From positions 13,001 through 47,421 of the forward strand of contig DQCR01000040.1 in the NCBI GenBank assembly GCA_003533785.1: a stretch of 34,421 nt of DNA, written 5' to 3'. The DNA comes from Flavobacteriaceae bacterium (GTDB lineage Bacteria > Bacteroidota > Bacteroidia > Flavobacteriales > Flavobacteriaceae). Below the pieces are notes generated by a model. It was not told the origin of the DNA and did no database searches. It was given only the letters and a program-made list of their open reading frames with translations. This document shows positions 16,263-25,239 of the stretch, one piece after another (position 1 is the stretch's first letter; the number at the start of each line of letters is the position of its first letter). The translations under genes and the position numbers were made by a program.

Positions 16263-16844
16263 TTAATTTTTTACTTTCTCTTTAAGGGCTTTCAATTTTT
16301 CTTTGCGAGCCTTCAATTTTTCTTGCGCGTTGATCCGTTTTAAAACCAGGTCGCTAATATCGTAATTTTTTGAAGAATATAGCATAACCACGTCTGCAGA
16401 TCTGTCAAAAATATAATCGTATTTTCTTTCCTTAGCAATGTCACGAACCACGGTTAGGACTTGGTCTTGAATGGGTTTTAACAATCGGTTGCGCTGCGAG
16501 ATACGATCGCCTCGAGGGCCAAACCGCTTTTCTTGCAAGCGAACAACTTCTCCTGCAAAATCTTTAATCTCTAGTTCTCTGTCATCAATTAGTTCGGGGG
16601 TTAGCAACACTCGCTCGGCATTCAGTTGATCTTGAAGCTGCTTCAATTCCAGCTTTTTTAGCTCAATTTCTTTTTTCCAGTCTTCAATTTTCTGATCCAA
16701 GAGTAGACTGGCTTTTTTGTATTCCGATAAGTTTTCCAAAATAATATCCATGTCGATGTATCCCACACGGGCTCCGCGTTGTGCTGTGACTGAACTGTTA
16801 AAAAAGAGGCATAGCAGGAGGACAAAAGAGAATAAAGGGCGCAT
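16263..16844 (-). CDS. OmpH/Skp-family periplasmic chaperone (first copy)
   Basis: A 193-residue Skp-like protein with a signal peptide (about residues 1-22, ending SVTAQ), a GYIDMDIILENLSEYKKA beta/helix start, a long coiled coil (about 45-110), and KYDYIFDRSADVVMLYSSKNYDISDLVLKRI. It differs from the next copy by a very basic Lys-rich C-terminal helix of about 25 residues. It sits 46 bases behind bamA. The chaperone role towards outer-membrane proteins is from the family; the two copies may handle different clients or form mixed trimers, which is inference. Confidence 0.92.
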   Translation of the reverse strand: MRPLFSFVLLLCLFFNSSVTAQRGARVGYIDMDIILENLSEYKKASLLLDQKIEDWKKEIELKKLELKQLQDQLNAERVLLTPELIDDRELEIKDFAGEVVRLQEKRFGPRGDRISQRNRLLKPIQDQVLTVVRDIAKERKYDYIFDRSADVVMLYSSKNYDISDLVLKRINAQEKLKARKEKLKALKEKVKN

Positions 16845-16890
16845 ATAGACCGTATTAGCTACTTTATAACGTTAAAAAGGTAATATTATT

Positions 16891-19434
16891 TTAGAAATTC
16901 TGACCGATGATGAAATGTGTTTCCCAACCATTGGGTTGATTGGTGGTGCCGTCGGGATTGTCGAATCCATAACCAAAGTCAATACCGAGCAATCCAAAAG
17001 CAGGCATAAAGATTCTGACTCCAGCGCCAGCCGATCGTTTGGCTTCAAAAGGGTTGAAATTTCTAAAACTGTCATATCCGTTCCCAGACTCCAAAAAGGT
17101 CAGCCCATAGATGGATGCCGAGGGTTTTAACGTTACTGGGTACCTCAATTCGAGTGAAAATTTATTGTAAATAATAGATCCATCCCTGCTGGATAGCGAT
17201 TGGTTTTGATAACCCCGGAGTGCTATATTTTCCCGTCCATCCATAGCAAAATTGGCCATTCCGTCGCCACCTAGGTAGAAACGTTCAAAAGGAATATACC
17301 CTCTGTCTTGGTTGTAGGTGCCAATAAAGCCAAAATCTGCCTGTGTTTTAAGAACTAATTTACCAATAAGTGAGGTATACCAGGTACCATTAAACTTGAG
17401 CTTGTAGTATTCCAACCAACGAAAGCGTTCTTGATCTACCTTATCTTGTAATACATTTCCTTCTGCGTCTTGAAATTTGGCCTGGTTTTCTAGATCGCCG
17501 TAATCCACATCACTGAATAGGGAGTAGGGAGGGGTTAATTTGGCACTGATGGAGAAAGTGGATCCCCCTGTTGGAAAGATGGGGTTTGTGAAGGTATTAT
17601 TACGACTCAAAGCAATGGTATAGGTTAAATTGCTTGCCTCTCCGTCACCAAAAGTAAAAAGTCCTGTAAAGTAGTTGTTGAGGTTATAATATTGATAGGC
17701 AAGCGCTTGTGAGAGTGTAAAGAAATCATCAGGGACTTTCAATCGTCGGGCCAAACCAATGGAAATACCTGAGATTTCAAACGATTGACTCTTGTCTGCT
17801 CGGCGAGTAAAAAAGTCGTAACGATATTGATTGGTACGCGAGAGGGAGGTTGAAAATTGAACGGGTTGTCTGCCTCCCAGCCAAGGTTCTGAAAAACTAA
17901 AACTGTAGGTACTGTAGAACTGACTGGCTTGCAACCGCAGTGCCAAACTCTGTCCGTCTCCCATGGGTAGGGGTCGGTATGCCTTTTTATTGAAAATATT
18001 CCGCATGGAGAAGTTATTGAAAGACAATCCTAGGGTTCCTATAAATCCACCCCCGCCGTAACCCCCTTGAAGTTCAATCTGACTGGCGCCTGCTTCTACC
18101 AAACCATATTCAATATCGACGGTGCCATTATTAGGGTCGACATTTTTGAAATTAGGAGATATTTGCTCTGCATCAAAGAAACCGAGCTGACCCAATTCTC
18201 TCACGGTTCGGACTACTTTATCCTTACTGTAGAGTTCTCCTGGTTTGGTTCGTAATTCTCTAAAAATAACATGGTCATTTGTCTTGTCATTCCCCACTAC
18301 GGAAATTTTGTTGAAACTGGCGATTTTACCTTCAGTTATTCGAATCTCCATATCAATGGTATCGTTTTCAGCACTAACCTCCACGGCATTGATGTTGGAA
18401 AAAAGATAGCCACTGTTTTGATAGAGATTGGCTAGGTCATTGGCGTCGGGATTATCATCCTGAATACGTTCTTTGAGGAGGACTCCATTGTATGGGTCTC
18501 CCGATTTGATTCCTAGTACTTGATTGAGCTGATTGTTGGTGTAGACTGAATTTCCTAGATAGCTAATATCCCCGAAATAATATCGGTTTCCTTCTTGCAA
18601 GTCAATTTGAAGCGACATTGTTTTTTCATCCTCATTGAGAATGGAATCGGTTACAATTCTAGCATCTCGATATCCTTTTTCTTTGTAGAATTCAATTAGG
18701 TTTTGTTTGTCTCCCTCAAATTCTTTGATGATATATTTTGATTTTTTCCAAAAACGAAGTGGAAATTTTTTCTTTGTCTTTTTAAGCTTCTTGCGGAGTT
18801 TATTATTGCTAAAAACCTCATTACCAGTAAAATTGATATTTTTAATTTTAACAGGTTCACCACGATCTACCTTTACCACCATTTTTAGGTTGTTTGTTCC
18901 TTGAACACTGTCATCAGGAATGGTGTTGAGCGTAACCTTGGTGTTGAGATACCCCACCTTTTTGTACTTATTGATGATGTAGTTTTTAGTATTGGTCAGA
19001 AAACTTTCGGAAAGTTTTTTACCTGCGGTCAATTCAGTATCCTTAATAATTGTTTCTGCTTTCCCTTTGCGAAGTCCAGTAACTTTAACATCAGTAAGAG
19101 TAGGTAGTTCTTGAATTTCAAGTTGAAGATTAATCTTATCCCCCGAGACACTGGTTACATAAAAATTGATATCGCTAAAAAACTCAAGTTTCCATAATTT
19201 ATTGATTACACTACTAATTTCTTCTCCAGGAAGCTGTACGAGTTGTCCTTTTTTCAATCCGGTGTATGAGATAACGGTTTTTGCATTGTAGGTTTTCAAA
19301 CCTACGACCTCGATGCTATCGATTTGATATTTTTTTCCTTTGATAAAGCTGTCGGTTTGGCCGAAAAGCAAAGGGCTGCAGAACAGGGCTACAAAAACAG
19401 ATACAATAAATATTTTGAGAGAGGGACTAAGCAT
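16891..19434 (-). CDS. bamA: Outer membrane protein assembly factor BamA
   Basis: BamA folds and inserts beta-barrel proteins into the outer membrane. A signal peptide (about the first 26 residues, ending LLFGQ) is followed by several POTRA repeats (first starts near IDSIEVVGLKTYNAKTVISY, last ends near AEQISPNF), then a 16-strand barrel region of the Omp85 family (about residues 445 to end). The barrel includes RFYLGGDGMANFAMDGRENIALRGY and ends with a C-terminal Phe (FIIGQNF), the usual assembly signal. I place the start at ATG 19434, where ATGCTTAG overlaps the uppS stop by 8 bases and the signal peptide is well formed. An in-frame start at 19458 would add 8 residues. Confidence 0.95.
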   Translation of the reverse strand: MLSPSLKIFIVSVFVALFCSPLLFGQTDSFIKGKKYQIDSIEVVGLKTYNAKTVISYTGLKKGQLVQLPGEEISSVINKLWKLEFFSDINFYVTSVSGDKINLQLEIQELPTLTDVKVTGLRKGKAETIIKDTELTAGKKLSESFLTNTKNYIINKYKKVGYLNTKVTLNTIPDDSVQGTNNLKMVVKVDRGEPVKIKNINFTGNEVFSNNKLRKKLKKTKKKFPLRFWKKSKYIIKEFEGDKQNLIEFYKEKGYRDARIVTDSILNEDEKTMSLQIDLQEGNRYYFGDISYLGNSVYTNNQLNQVLGIKSGDPYNGVLLKERIQDDNPDANDLANLYQNSGYLFSNINAVEVSAENDTIDMEIRITEGKIASFNKISVVGNDKTNDHVIFRELRTKPGELYSKDKVVRTVRELGQLGFFDAEQISPNFKNVDPNNGTVDIEYGLVEAGASQIELQGGYGGGGFIGTLGLSFNNFSMRNIFNKKAYRPLPMGDGQSLALRLQASQFYSTYSFSFSEPWLGGRQPVQFSTSLSRTNQYRYDFFTRRADKSQSFEISGISIGLARRLKVPDDFFTLSQALAYQYYNLNNYFTGLFTFGDGEASNLTYTIALSRNNTFTNPIFPTGGSTFSISAKLTPPYSLFSDVDYGDLENQAKFQDAEGNVLQDKVDQERFRWLEYYKLKFNGTWYTSLIGKLVLKTQADFGFIGTYNQDRGYIPFERFYLGGDGMANFAMDGRENIALRGYQNQSLSSRDGSIIYNKFSLELRYPVTLKPSASIYGLTFLESGNGYDSFRNFNPFEAKRSAGAGVRIFMPAFGLLGIDFGYGFDNPDGTTNQPNGWETHFIIGQNF

Positions 19435-20164
19435 TAATTTGTGCGCTGGTTTTGCCAAATCTTCGTTCGCGTTTTTGATATTCTAAAAGTGCTGCTTGCA
19501 GGTTTTGTTCTCTAAAATCAGGCCAAAATACATTGGTGAAATACAGTTCTGCATAGGCAATTTGCCAAAGCAAAAAATTACTGACACGTTGCTCACCACT
19601 TGTTCGTATGAGTAAGTCTACGTCGGGTAATTTATGCGTGCAAAGATGTTTATTTATGGTTGAATCGTCAATATCATCGGGAGATATTAAGTTATTTTTA
19701 ACGAGTTCACCGAGTTTTTTTACCGCGGATGTAATTTCTTGTCTTGCGCCATAGCTCAGAGCCAAGGTAAGGGTCATATTGCTATTGTTTGCCGTCTTAT
19801 TTATGACATGGAACAGCTCGTCTTGAACACTTTGGGGGAGTTCGTCTATTTCTCCGACCGCTTGAAGTTTGATATTATTGTTTAATAATTTTTCAAACTC
19901 ACTTCGAAGGGACTGAACTAGTAAGCGCATCAGGGTGCCTATTTCTTCTTTGGGACGCTGCCAATTTTCTGATGAAAAAGCGTAAAGGGTCAAATGCTTG
20001 ATTCCCAACCGAACAGACTCTTCAACAACAGCCCGCACGGCTTGTACACCGTTTTTATGTCCGAACAAACGATTTTTCCCTTTTGTCGATGCCCAACGGC
20101 CGTTTCCATCCATGATGATGGCCACGTGAGCAGGCATTTTATCTAGGTTCAATTCGCTTTTCAT
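19427..20164 (-). CDS. uppS: Isoprenyl transferase (undecaprenyl diphosphate synthase)
   Basis: A 245-residue cis-prenyltransferase that makes undecaprenyl diphosphate, the lipid carrier for peptidoglycan and O-antigen. Conserved regions are HVAIIMDGNGRWA (catalytic Asp near residue 18), FGHKNGVQAVR, LYAFSSENWQRP, and LLIRTSGEQRVSNFLLWQIAYAELYF, followed by WPDF. All the regions of the family are intact. It lies 2 bases after the DUF6089 gene and overlaps bamA by 8 bases, fitting the flavobacterial arrangement that links cell-wall lipid supply to outer-membrane biogenesis. Confidence 0.96.
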   Translation of the reverse strand: MKSELNLDKMPAHVAIIMDGNGRWASTKGKNRLFGHKNGVQAVRAVVEESVRLGIKHLTLYAFSSENWQRPKEEIGTLMRLLVQSLRSEFEKLLNNNIKLQAVGEIDELPQSVQDELFHVINKTANNSNMTLTLALSYGARQEITSAVKKLGELVKNNLISPDDIDDSTINKHLCTHKLPDVDLLIRTSGEQRVSNFLLWQIAYAELYFTNVFWPDFREQNLQAALLEYQKRERRFGKTSAQINA

Positions 20165-20166
20165 TA

Positions 20167-20880
20167 TTATTCTTTACAATAACAGGGTAGGTCGCCAAAG
20201 GTAAATGAAATTGTCAAGCCAGAAAAAATATACCAATCATTATTATTGAAATCCCCATAGCGTGCAAAATCAAATTCATCAATGGGTGTGCTCCCGTCCA
20301 GGTTGTCTGTTAGCGCATAACGAAGGCCAATTTCAAACCCCAGAACCACAAAAGGACTTGGGTTGGTTTTAAACCCCACGATGACTGGTAATGCTACGGT
20401 TTGATCATTATCATAATCTATGGTTTGTGCAGGAATATTAGTATCGAAATAGAATTGAGAATAATCGGCATAACTAACACCCAAGTAGACATAGGGCGAA
20501 AAATCGGGTAATTCGTTATGCAGGTTGAACTCTACGAAGTTGATTTCGGTTCCCAAACTGATCTCAGAAATGTTATTTTTGAATTTATAGCTTCGAAGAA
20601 ATCGGCTCAAATCCTTAGATTTATAATCACTTCCAATCAAACTAGAATTCATAATACTGAACCGCAAGGCGTAACGAGTGGTAATATTCCATTTGTAAAT
20701 AATTCCAAAGGCAGGGCTGTTGGGATAAACAAAATTGGAAGACCCCACATCCCCTCGATAGCTACTTGCCCCTAAAAAGGCGCCTACTTCATGGAATTGG
20801 GCATGCAAATGCTGGGACTGTAATAGTAAAATAATTAACAGTCCCATCCCGAGACCCTTGCATGGGATGGATAGTGGCAA
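20167..20880 (-). CDS. DUF6089-type outer membrane beta-barrel protein
   Basis: A protein of about 226-237 residues with a signal peptide ending LHAQ and a beta-barrel style mature part. It begins with FHEVGAFLGASSYRGDVGSSNF, followed by alternating strands such as RYALRFSIMNSS and GLRYALTDNLDG, and ends in a short Cys-containing tail (LPCYCKE). DUF6089 proteins are conserved between nadK and uppS in flavobacteria, and their function is not known. The listed start is TTG 20880. An in-frame ATG at 20847 leaves the hydrophobic signal core but no basic residue before it, so the TTG is slightly favoured. The role is likely in the envelope, judging by the operon. Confidence 0.83.
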   Translation of the reverse strand: MPLSIPCKGLGMGLLIILLLQSQHLHAQFHEVGAFLGASSYRGDVGSSNFVYPNSPAFGIIYKWNITTRYALRFSIMNSSLIGSDYKSKDLSRFLRSYKFKNNISEISLGTEINFVEFNLHNELPDFSPYVYLGVSYADYSQFYFDTNIPAQTIDYDNDQTVALPVIVGFKTNPSPFVVLGFEIGLRYALTDNLDGSTPIDEFDFARYGDFNNNDWYIFSGLTISFTFGDLPCYCKE

Positions 20881-20926
20881 TCTTGGTTGTTTTTGTGTCT
20901 AATTAATAAACTGGGAAACAGAATAA

Positions 20927-21808
20927 TTATTGTTCGTTTCTAGTGTCAAAACCCCAGAAAAGTTTGTTTCGTAGCGTATTGAAAAAGTTGTCTCCTTGGA
21001 TTTGGATGGTTTGAATTTGAAATGGGGCTTTTTGAAGCGTAATTTCTGTATTCATAGGGAGGCTTATGGACCGAGCATCCATAGAAAGTAAATGATGTGT
21101 TCCTCTTCCATTCACACGAATGGAAATTTGATCGGAATCGGGCAATACGAGTGGTCTCAAATTAATATTATGTGGAGCAATTGGACTGAGTATGAAATTT
21201 TCAGTAGCCGGTGTGAGTATAGGGCCTCCGTTACTCATCGAATAGCCTGTGGACCCAGTGGGTGTTGACACAATTAAGCCATCGGCCCAATAGGTGGTCA
21301 ATTCCCTTCCGTTGATTTGCGTTTCAATATTCAACATCGAAGTCGTATTTTTTCGAATTAGTGTGACTTCGTTGAGCGCATATCCAAAGTCTTCAATAGC
21401 TTCCACCTGGCTATCGGTCTGAATTTGAATCAAGCTCCGATGAATGGTTTTGTAGTGTCCTTCAAAAAACAAATCCAATCCTTTCTCTAAGGATTCTTTT
21501 TGCAAAGAAGTCAAAAAGCCCAAACGACCAGTGTTTATTCCTAAAATAGGTACATTGCTGTTGTAAATAAAAGGGATGGAGCGGAGTAAAGTACCATCTC
21601 CACCTAAAGAAAACAAAACATCGAAATCACTAGCTTGCCCTTGGCTGCTGTCAAAATAGTCAGCAGCACGCCCTGCAGAGTCAAAGTTTTTTTGCAGGCG
21701 AAGATCAATCGAAATGGTATGCCCTTTGTCTTGAACTAGCCGATGAATGGTATGCGCATATTCTTCCGTTACGGATTGATTGTAAGCGCAAAACAGTGCT
21801 ATCTTCAT
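20927..21808 (-). CDS. nadK: NAD kinase
   Basis: A 293-residue ATP-dependent NAD kinase that makes NADP. Motifs are GGDGTLL (catalytic Asp, about residues 69-75), LGINTGRLGFL, the NE segment in ALNEVTLIR, and TPTGSTGYSMSNGGPILTP for substrate binding. The start is ATG 21808, giving MKIALFCAYN; an in-frame ATG five codons upstream (21823) is less likely. It heads the envelope operon (nadK, DUF6089, uppS, bamA, ompH, ompH) and lies divergent from pdxJ. Upstream, ATTCTTTG on the minus strand is only a near match to TAnnTTTG. Confidence 0.95.
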   Translation of the reverse strand: MKIALFCAYNQSVTEEYAHTIHRLVQDKGHTISIDLRLQKNFDSAGRAADYFDSSQGQASDFDVLFSLGGDGTLLRSIPFIYNSNVPILGINTGRLGFLTSLQKESLEKGLDLFFEGHYKTIHRSLIQIQTDSQVEAIEDFGYALNEVTLIRKNTTSMLNIETQINGRELTTYWADGLIVSTPTGSTGYSMSNGGPILTPATENFILSPIAPHNINLRPLVLPDSDQISIRVNGRGTHHLLSMDARSISLPMNTEITLQKAPFQIQTIQIQGDNFFNTLRNKLFWGFDTRNEQ

Positions 21809-21899
21809 GATGTAAAAGTACAAAGAATCCCACAGTTCAAGGTAGGAGGTGTTCTTGCAGCTTCACAAAAAAATTATATGAAGAATAGAACAGAAACTT

Positions 21900-21907
21900 T
21901 ATTTTTG
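21900..21907 (+). promoter_or_regulatory. Candidate -7 element of pdxJ
   Basis: TATTTTTG matches TAnnTTTG and ends 14 bases before the GTG start of pdxJ. No clear TTG stands at -33. Confidence 0.45.
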
Positions 21908-21921
21908 AAAAAAAATCTTCT

Positions 21922-22635
21922 GTGACTCAACTCAGCGTTAACATCAATAAAGTAGCCACCTTACGAAACGCAAGGGGTGGCGCGGTACCCGATCTATTAC
22001 AAGTAGCCTATGATCTGCAACAGATGGGGGCTCAAGGGATCACCATTCATCCTCGCCCAGATGAACGACATATCCGATATTCCGATGCACGCGCATTGCC
22101 CCGAGTGATCTCTACCGAACTAAATATTGAAGGCAATCCCAATCCCAAGTTTATTGATTTGGTCATGGAAGTACACCCGACACAGGTCACCTTGGTCCCC
22201 GATGCACCTGATGCCTTAACCTCTAATGCTGGGTGGGATACCATCGGACAACAGGTGTACCTGAGGGAAATCATAGCCCAATTTAAAGCGGCAGGGATTC
22301 GCACCTCTATTTTTGTAGAACCTGTGGAAGAAATGATTCAGGGAGCAGCCGATACAGGCACTGATCGTATTGAATTGTATACAGAGGGATATGCTGTGGG
22401 CTATTCACAAGATCCAGAAAAAGCCATTAGCCCTTTTGTGGCAGCAGCCGTGAAAGCAAAAGAAGTAGGATTGGGATTGAATGCAGGCCATGATCTGAAT
22501 CTTGAAAACATCCATTATTTTGCACAAAATATACCCAACTTACTTGAGGTTTCCATTGGCCATGCGTTGATTAGTGAAGCCTTATATTCAGGTTTTGAAA
22601 CAATTATTCACGCCTATTTAGAAAAATTAGCTTAA
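21922..22635 (+). CDS. pdxJ: Pyridoxine 5'-phosphate synthase PdxJ
   Basis: PdxJ joins 1-deoxyxylulose 5-phosphate and 3-amino-2-oxopropyl phosphate into pyridoxine 5'-phosphate, the last ring-forming step of vitamin B6 synthesis. The 237-residue TIM barrel has LSVNINKVATLRNARGG at its N-terminus, ITIHPRPDERHIRY with catalytic His and Glu candidates, ELYTEGYA, and GLNAGHDLN near the C-terminus. The start is GTG 21922, and the sequence from there matches the family N-terminus. It is divergent from nadK. The hydrolase gene begins on the base after its stop. Confidence 0.96.
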   Translation: MTQLSVNINKVATLRNARGGAVPDLLQVAYDLQQMGAQGITIHPRPDERHIRYSDARALPRVISTELNIEGNPNPKFIDLVMEVHPTQVTLVPDAPDALTSNAGWDTIGQQVYLREIIAQFKAAGIRTSIFVEPVEEMIQGAADTGTDRIELYTEGYAVGYSQDPEKAISPFVAAAVKAKEVGLGLNAGHDLNLENIHYFAQNIPNLLEVSIGHALISEALYSGFETIIHAYLEKLA

Positions 22636-23415
22636 ATGAACAGCCTCCACTCCAATATTTTGGGAGATTCAGGGAAAGATTTGTTGATTCTTCACGGGTT
22701 TTTAGGAATGGGTGATAACTGGAAAACCTTAGCTCGTCAGTGGTCTCAGCAAGGATTTAGAGTCCACCTGATCGATCAGCGCAATCACGGCAGGAGCTTT
22801 TGGGATTCCAATTTTGATTATGCAGTGATGGCCGATGATTTGCAATGCTATATAGACGAACAGAGGATTCAAAAATGTTGGGTATTGGGACATTCAATGG
22901 GTGGAAAAACAGCCATGTATTGGGCCTGTCAACACCCAGAAAAATTACTGGGATTGGTGGTAGCAGACATTGCTCCTAAAGAATATCCACCGCACCACCA
23001 AGCCCTATTGAAGGGATTACGCTCCTTGGATTTTTCTGTATTAACTACCCGTAAAGAAGTGGATCAAGCCCTAGAAGCAGCGGTCCCTGATTGGGCTTTT
23101 CGTCAGTTCCTTTTAAAAAATGTGTATTGGATAGCTCCAGGAGAGTTGGGGCTTCGCGTAAACATTGAGGTCCTTCAATATGCTGGAGAAGCTGTTGGTG
23201 CACCCCTGCCAGAGGCTTTTTGTTGTTCCCGTCCCACCCTTTTTATTAGAGGAGAACACTCCCAGTATATTACCGACCAAGACAGGATGACACTCAAACA
23301 CCATTTTTCCAAATTTGAAGTACAAACCGTGAGTGGGGCAGGTCATTTTTTACATGCAGAGAATCCAAAACAATTTTCAGAAATACTTTTAAATTGGGTG
23401 AATGCAGTTGCTTAA
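22636..23415 (+). CDS. Alpha/beta hydrolase (YbfF-like esterase)
   Basis: A 259-residue alpha/beta hydrolase. The oxyanion region is ILHGFLGMGDNW, followed by LIDQRNHGRS typical of the YbfF/abhydrolase 11 group. The nucleophile is Ser in GHSMGG (near residue 92), and the catalytic His lies in GAGHFLHAENP near the C-terminus. The acid is expected in the LFIRGEHSQYI area. The substrate cannot be given from sequence; relatives hydrolyse short acyl esters or thioesters. The ATG follows the pdxJ stop directly (TAAATG), a strong sign of coupled translation. Confidence 0.93.
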   Translation: MNSLHSNILGDSGKDLLILHGFLGMGDNWKTLARQWSQQGFRVHLIDQRNHGRSFWDSNFDYAVMADDLQCYIDEQRIQKCWVLGHSMGGKTAMYWACQHPEKLLGLVVADIAPKEYPPHHQALLKGLRSLDFSVLTTRKEVDQALEAAVPDWAFRQFLLKNVYWIAPGELGLRVNIEVLQYAGEAVGAPLPEAFCCSRPTLFIRGEHSQYITDQDRMTLKHHFSKFEVQTVSGAGHFLHAENPKQFSEILLNWVNAVA

Positions 23416-23480
23416 CATCACCACTAAAGGAGAATTTGTTAGAAATTAAGGGTGTGACGTCTAGAATAGACACTTTCTAT

Positions 23481-23488
23481 TACTTTTG
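23481..23488 (+). promoter_or_regulatory. Candidate -7 element of the GNAT-aspartate kinase unit
   Basis: TACTTTTG matches TAnnTTTG and ends 18 bases before ATG 23507. It makes the in-frame TTG at 23486 an unlikely start. Confidence 0.5.
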
Positions 23489-23506
23489 CCGAGCATAATC
23501 AAACAT

Positions 23507-23989
23507 ATGGAACATCTTGTTCGCAAAGCAATTCAATCCGATGCTCCGGCAATCCTAGGATTAATCCGAGAATTAGCTGTTTTTGAAAGAGAACCCGATG
23601 CCGTAGTTGTTACCCAAGAGGATATCGAACAACATGGGTTTGGATCGCATCCCTTATTTGAATGTATCGTTGCTGAAATAGGGAATACAGTTGTGGGAAT
23701 GGCGTTATTTTATCCGAGGTATTCAACCTGGAAAGGGCCAACGTGGCATCTTGAGGATTTGATAGTCACTGAAAATCACAAAGGCAAAGGTATTGGCACG
23801 GCTTTATACCACTCGTTTATAGCATATGCGCATCAATCTGGAGTAAATCGGGTAGAGTGGGTAGTCTTGAACTGGAATACACCAGCGGTTCAATTCTACA
23901 AAAATAGTGGGGCTGAAGTGTTGGAGGATTGGAATACGGTGCAGATGAATCGCTCTGCCATGAAAGTCTATTTGAATAAGAAACAATGA
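23507..23989 (+). CDS. GNAT family N-acetyltransferase (diamine acetyltransferase-like)
   Basis: A 160-residue acetyltransferase. The arrangement resembles the spermidine/spermine acetyltransferase group: IRELAVFEREPDAV early, VGMALFYPRYSTWKGPTWHLEDLIV in the middle, an acetyl-CoA loop in NHKGKGIGTALYHSF, and WNTPAVQFYKNSGAEVLEDW at the C-terminus. Substrates in this group are polyamines, amino acids or thialysine, and I cannot choose among them. I take ATG 23507; the longer frame starts at TTG 23486 within the -7 element. Its stop overlaps the aspartate kinase start (ATGA). Confidence 0.93.
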   Translation: MEHLVRKAIQSDAPAILGLIRELAVFEREPDAVVVTQEDIEQHGFGSHPLFECIVAEIGNTVVGMALFYPRYSTWKGPTWHLEDLIVTENHKGKGIGTALYHSFIAYAHQSGVNRVEWVVLNWNTPAVQFYKNSGAEVLEDWNTVQMNRSAMKVYLNKKQ

Positions 23990-25239
23990 AAGTATTTAAG
24001 TTTGGAGGAGCCTCTGTTAAAGATGCAAAAGGTGTTGCCAATCTCAAGCGAGTAGTGCAACAACAAGGAGCAGAGAATACGCTTATTGTTGTTTCTGCAA
24101 TGGGAAAAATGACCAACGCTCTCGAAGATGTTGTCGTGGCTTATTTTGATGAGGAAGAAAAAACGGCAGGCCTCTTGACCGCAATACAAGCCTATCATTT
24201 TGATATAATAGATGTCCTTTTTTTGAAGGAATCCGAAACGATAAAAAATGAAATCTTAGGGTTTATTGAAGAGCTCAAAACATTTTTGCATAGCAACAAA
24301 TCGCCCAATCGAAGCTTCGTATACGATCAGGTAGTGTGTGTGGGAGAATTGATTTCCACGCATATCATTGCCGCTTATTTGAATGCCCAAGGGATTCCAA
24401 CTCAGTGGTTGGACGCTCGGTCTGCAGTTAAAACAAATGCCTATTATCGAGGCGCCGATTTGGATTGGGAGGCGACAAAAAAACAAATTAAAACGCAGGT
24501 GAGAGGCAAACCCACCTATATCACACAGGGTTTTATTGGAAGTGATTCTAATAATTTCACGACAACTTTAGGGCGTGAGGGATCTGATTATACCGCTGCC
24601 ATATATGCTTATGCATTGGATGCAGAGTCCGTGACAATATGGAAGGACGTGCCAGGGGTCTTGAATGCCGATCCTCGAATATTTGATTCAACCCAACTCC
24701 TCCACCAAATCTCCTACAGAGAAGCGATTGAGTTGGCTTTTTATGGTGCTTCTGTCATTCATCCAAAAACTTTACAACCTCTTCAACGAAAGGAAATTCC
24801 ATTATTTGTTAAGTCATTTTTAAACCCTGAAAACCCAGGTACTTCCGTTTCCAAGGGACAGGCGTTGATCCCAAAATTACCTTGTTTTATTTTGAAAAAA
24901 GATCAAATTTTATTGCGCTTATTCTCTTTGGATTTTTCTTTTATTGTAGAGGATAATATCAGTCAAATATTTAGTTTGTTACATCGCCACCAGATGCGAG
25001 TGGAATTAATTCAAAATTCTGCAATTAGCTTTTCAGTTTGTATTTACAATAAATACAATCGCTTGGAAGAATTGGTAAAAGCGTTGGAGTCTACCTTTAA
25101 AGTAACCGTCCATCTGGGAGTAAACTTATACACGATCCGTCACTTTGATCAAGCAGCAATAGATCGAATTCGAAACAATGGAAAAAAAATTCTATTGGAG
25201 CAACGAACTCAAGAAACACTTCAACTTGTGACCGCTTAA
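23986..25239 (+). CDS. Aspartate kinase
   Basis: A 417-residue monofunctional aspartokinase catalysing the first step from aspartate to lysine, threonine and methionine. The N-terminal kinase motif is KVFKFGGASVKDA (Ala replaces the more common Thr in FGGTS), followed by VVSAMGKMTNALED, TLGREGSDYTAA and VTIWKDVPGVLNADPR. The last 120 residues form an ACT-like regulatory part (ILLRLFSLDFSFIVEDNISQ onward) that lacks strong motif conservation, so the feedback effector is unclear. It is coupled to the GNAT gene by a 4-base ATGA overlap and ends in a 4-base overlap (TTAA) with the convergent arsC-like gene. Confidence 0.94.
   Translation: MKVFKFGGASVKDAKGVANLKRVVQQQGAENTLIVVSAMGKMTNALEDVVVAYFDEEEKTAGLLTAIQAYHFDIIDVLFLKESETIKNEILGFIEELKTFLHSNKSPNRSFVYDQVVCVGELISTHIIAAYLNAQGIPTQWLDARSAVKTNAYYRGADLDWEATKKQIKTQVRGKPTYITQGFIGSDSNNFTTTLGREGSDYTAAIYAYALDAESVTIWKDVPGVLNADPRIFDSTQLLHQISYREAIELAFYGASVIHPKTLQPLQRKEIPLFVKSFLNPENPGTSVSKGQALIPKLPCFILKKDQILLRLFSLDFSFIVEDNISQIFSLLHRHQMRVELIQNSAISFSVCIYNKYNRLEELVKALESTFKVTVHLGVNLYTIRHFDQAAIDRIRNNGKKILLEQRTQETLQLVTA

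Noticed and set aside
21809..21899. Full promoter for the nadK operon in the divergent gap
   Set aside because: Only ATTCTTTG is found on the minus strand, which misses the TA of TAnnTTTG; not strong enough to list.
23416..23506. tRNA or small RNA gene in the larger gaps
   Set aside because: None of the intergenic gaps shows a cloverleaf pattern or a TTCRA-type T-loop; most are also too short.
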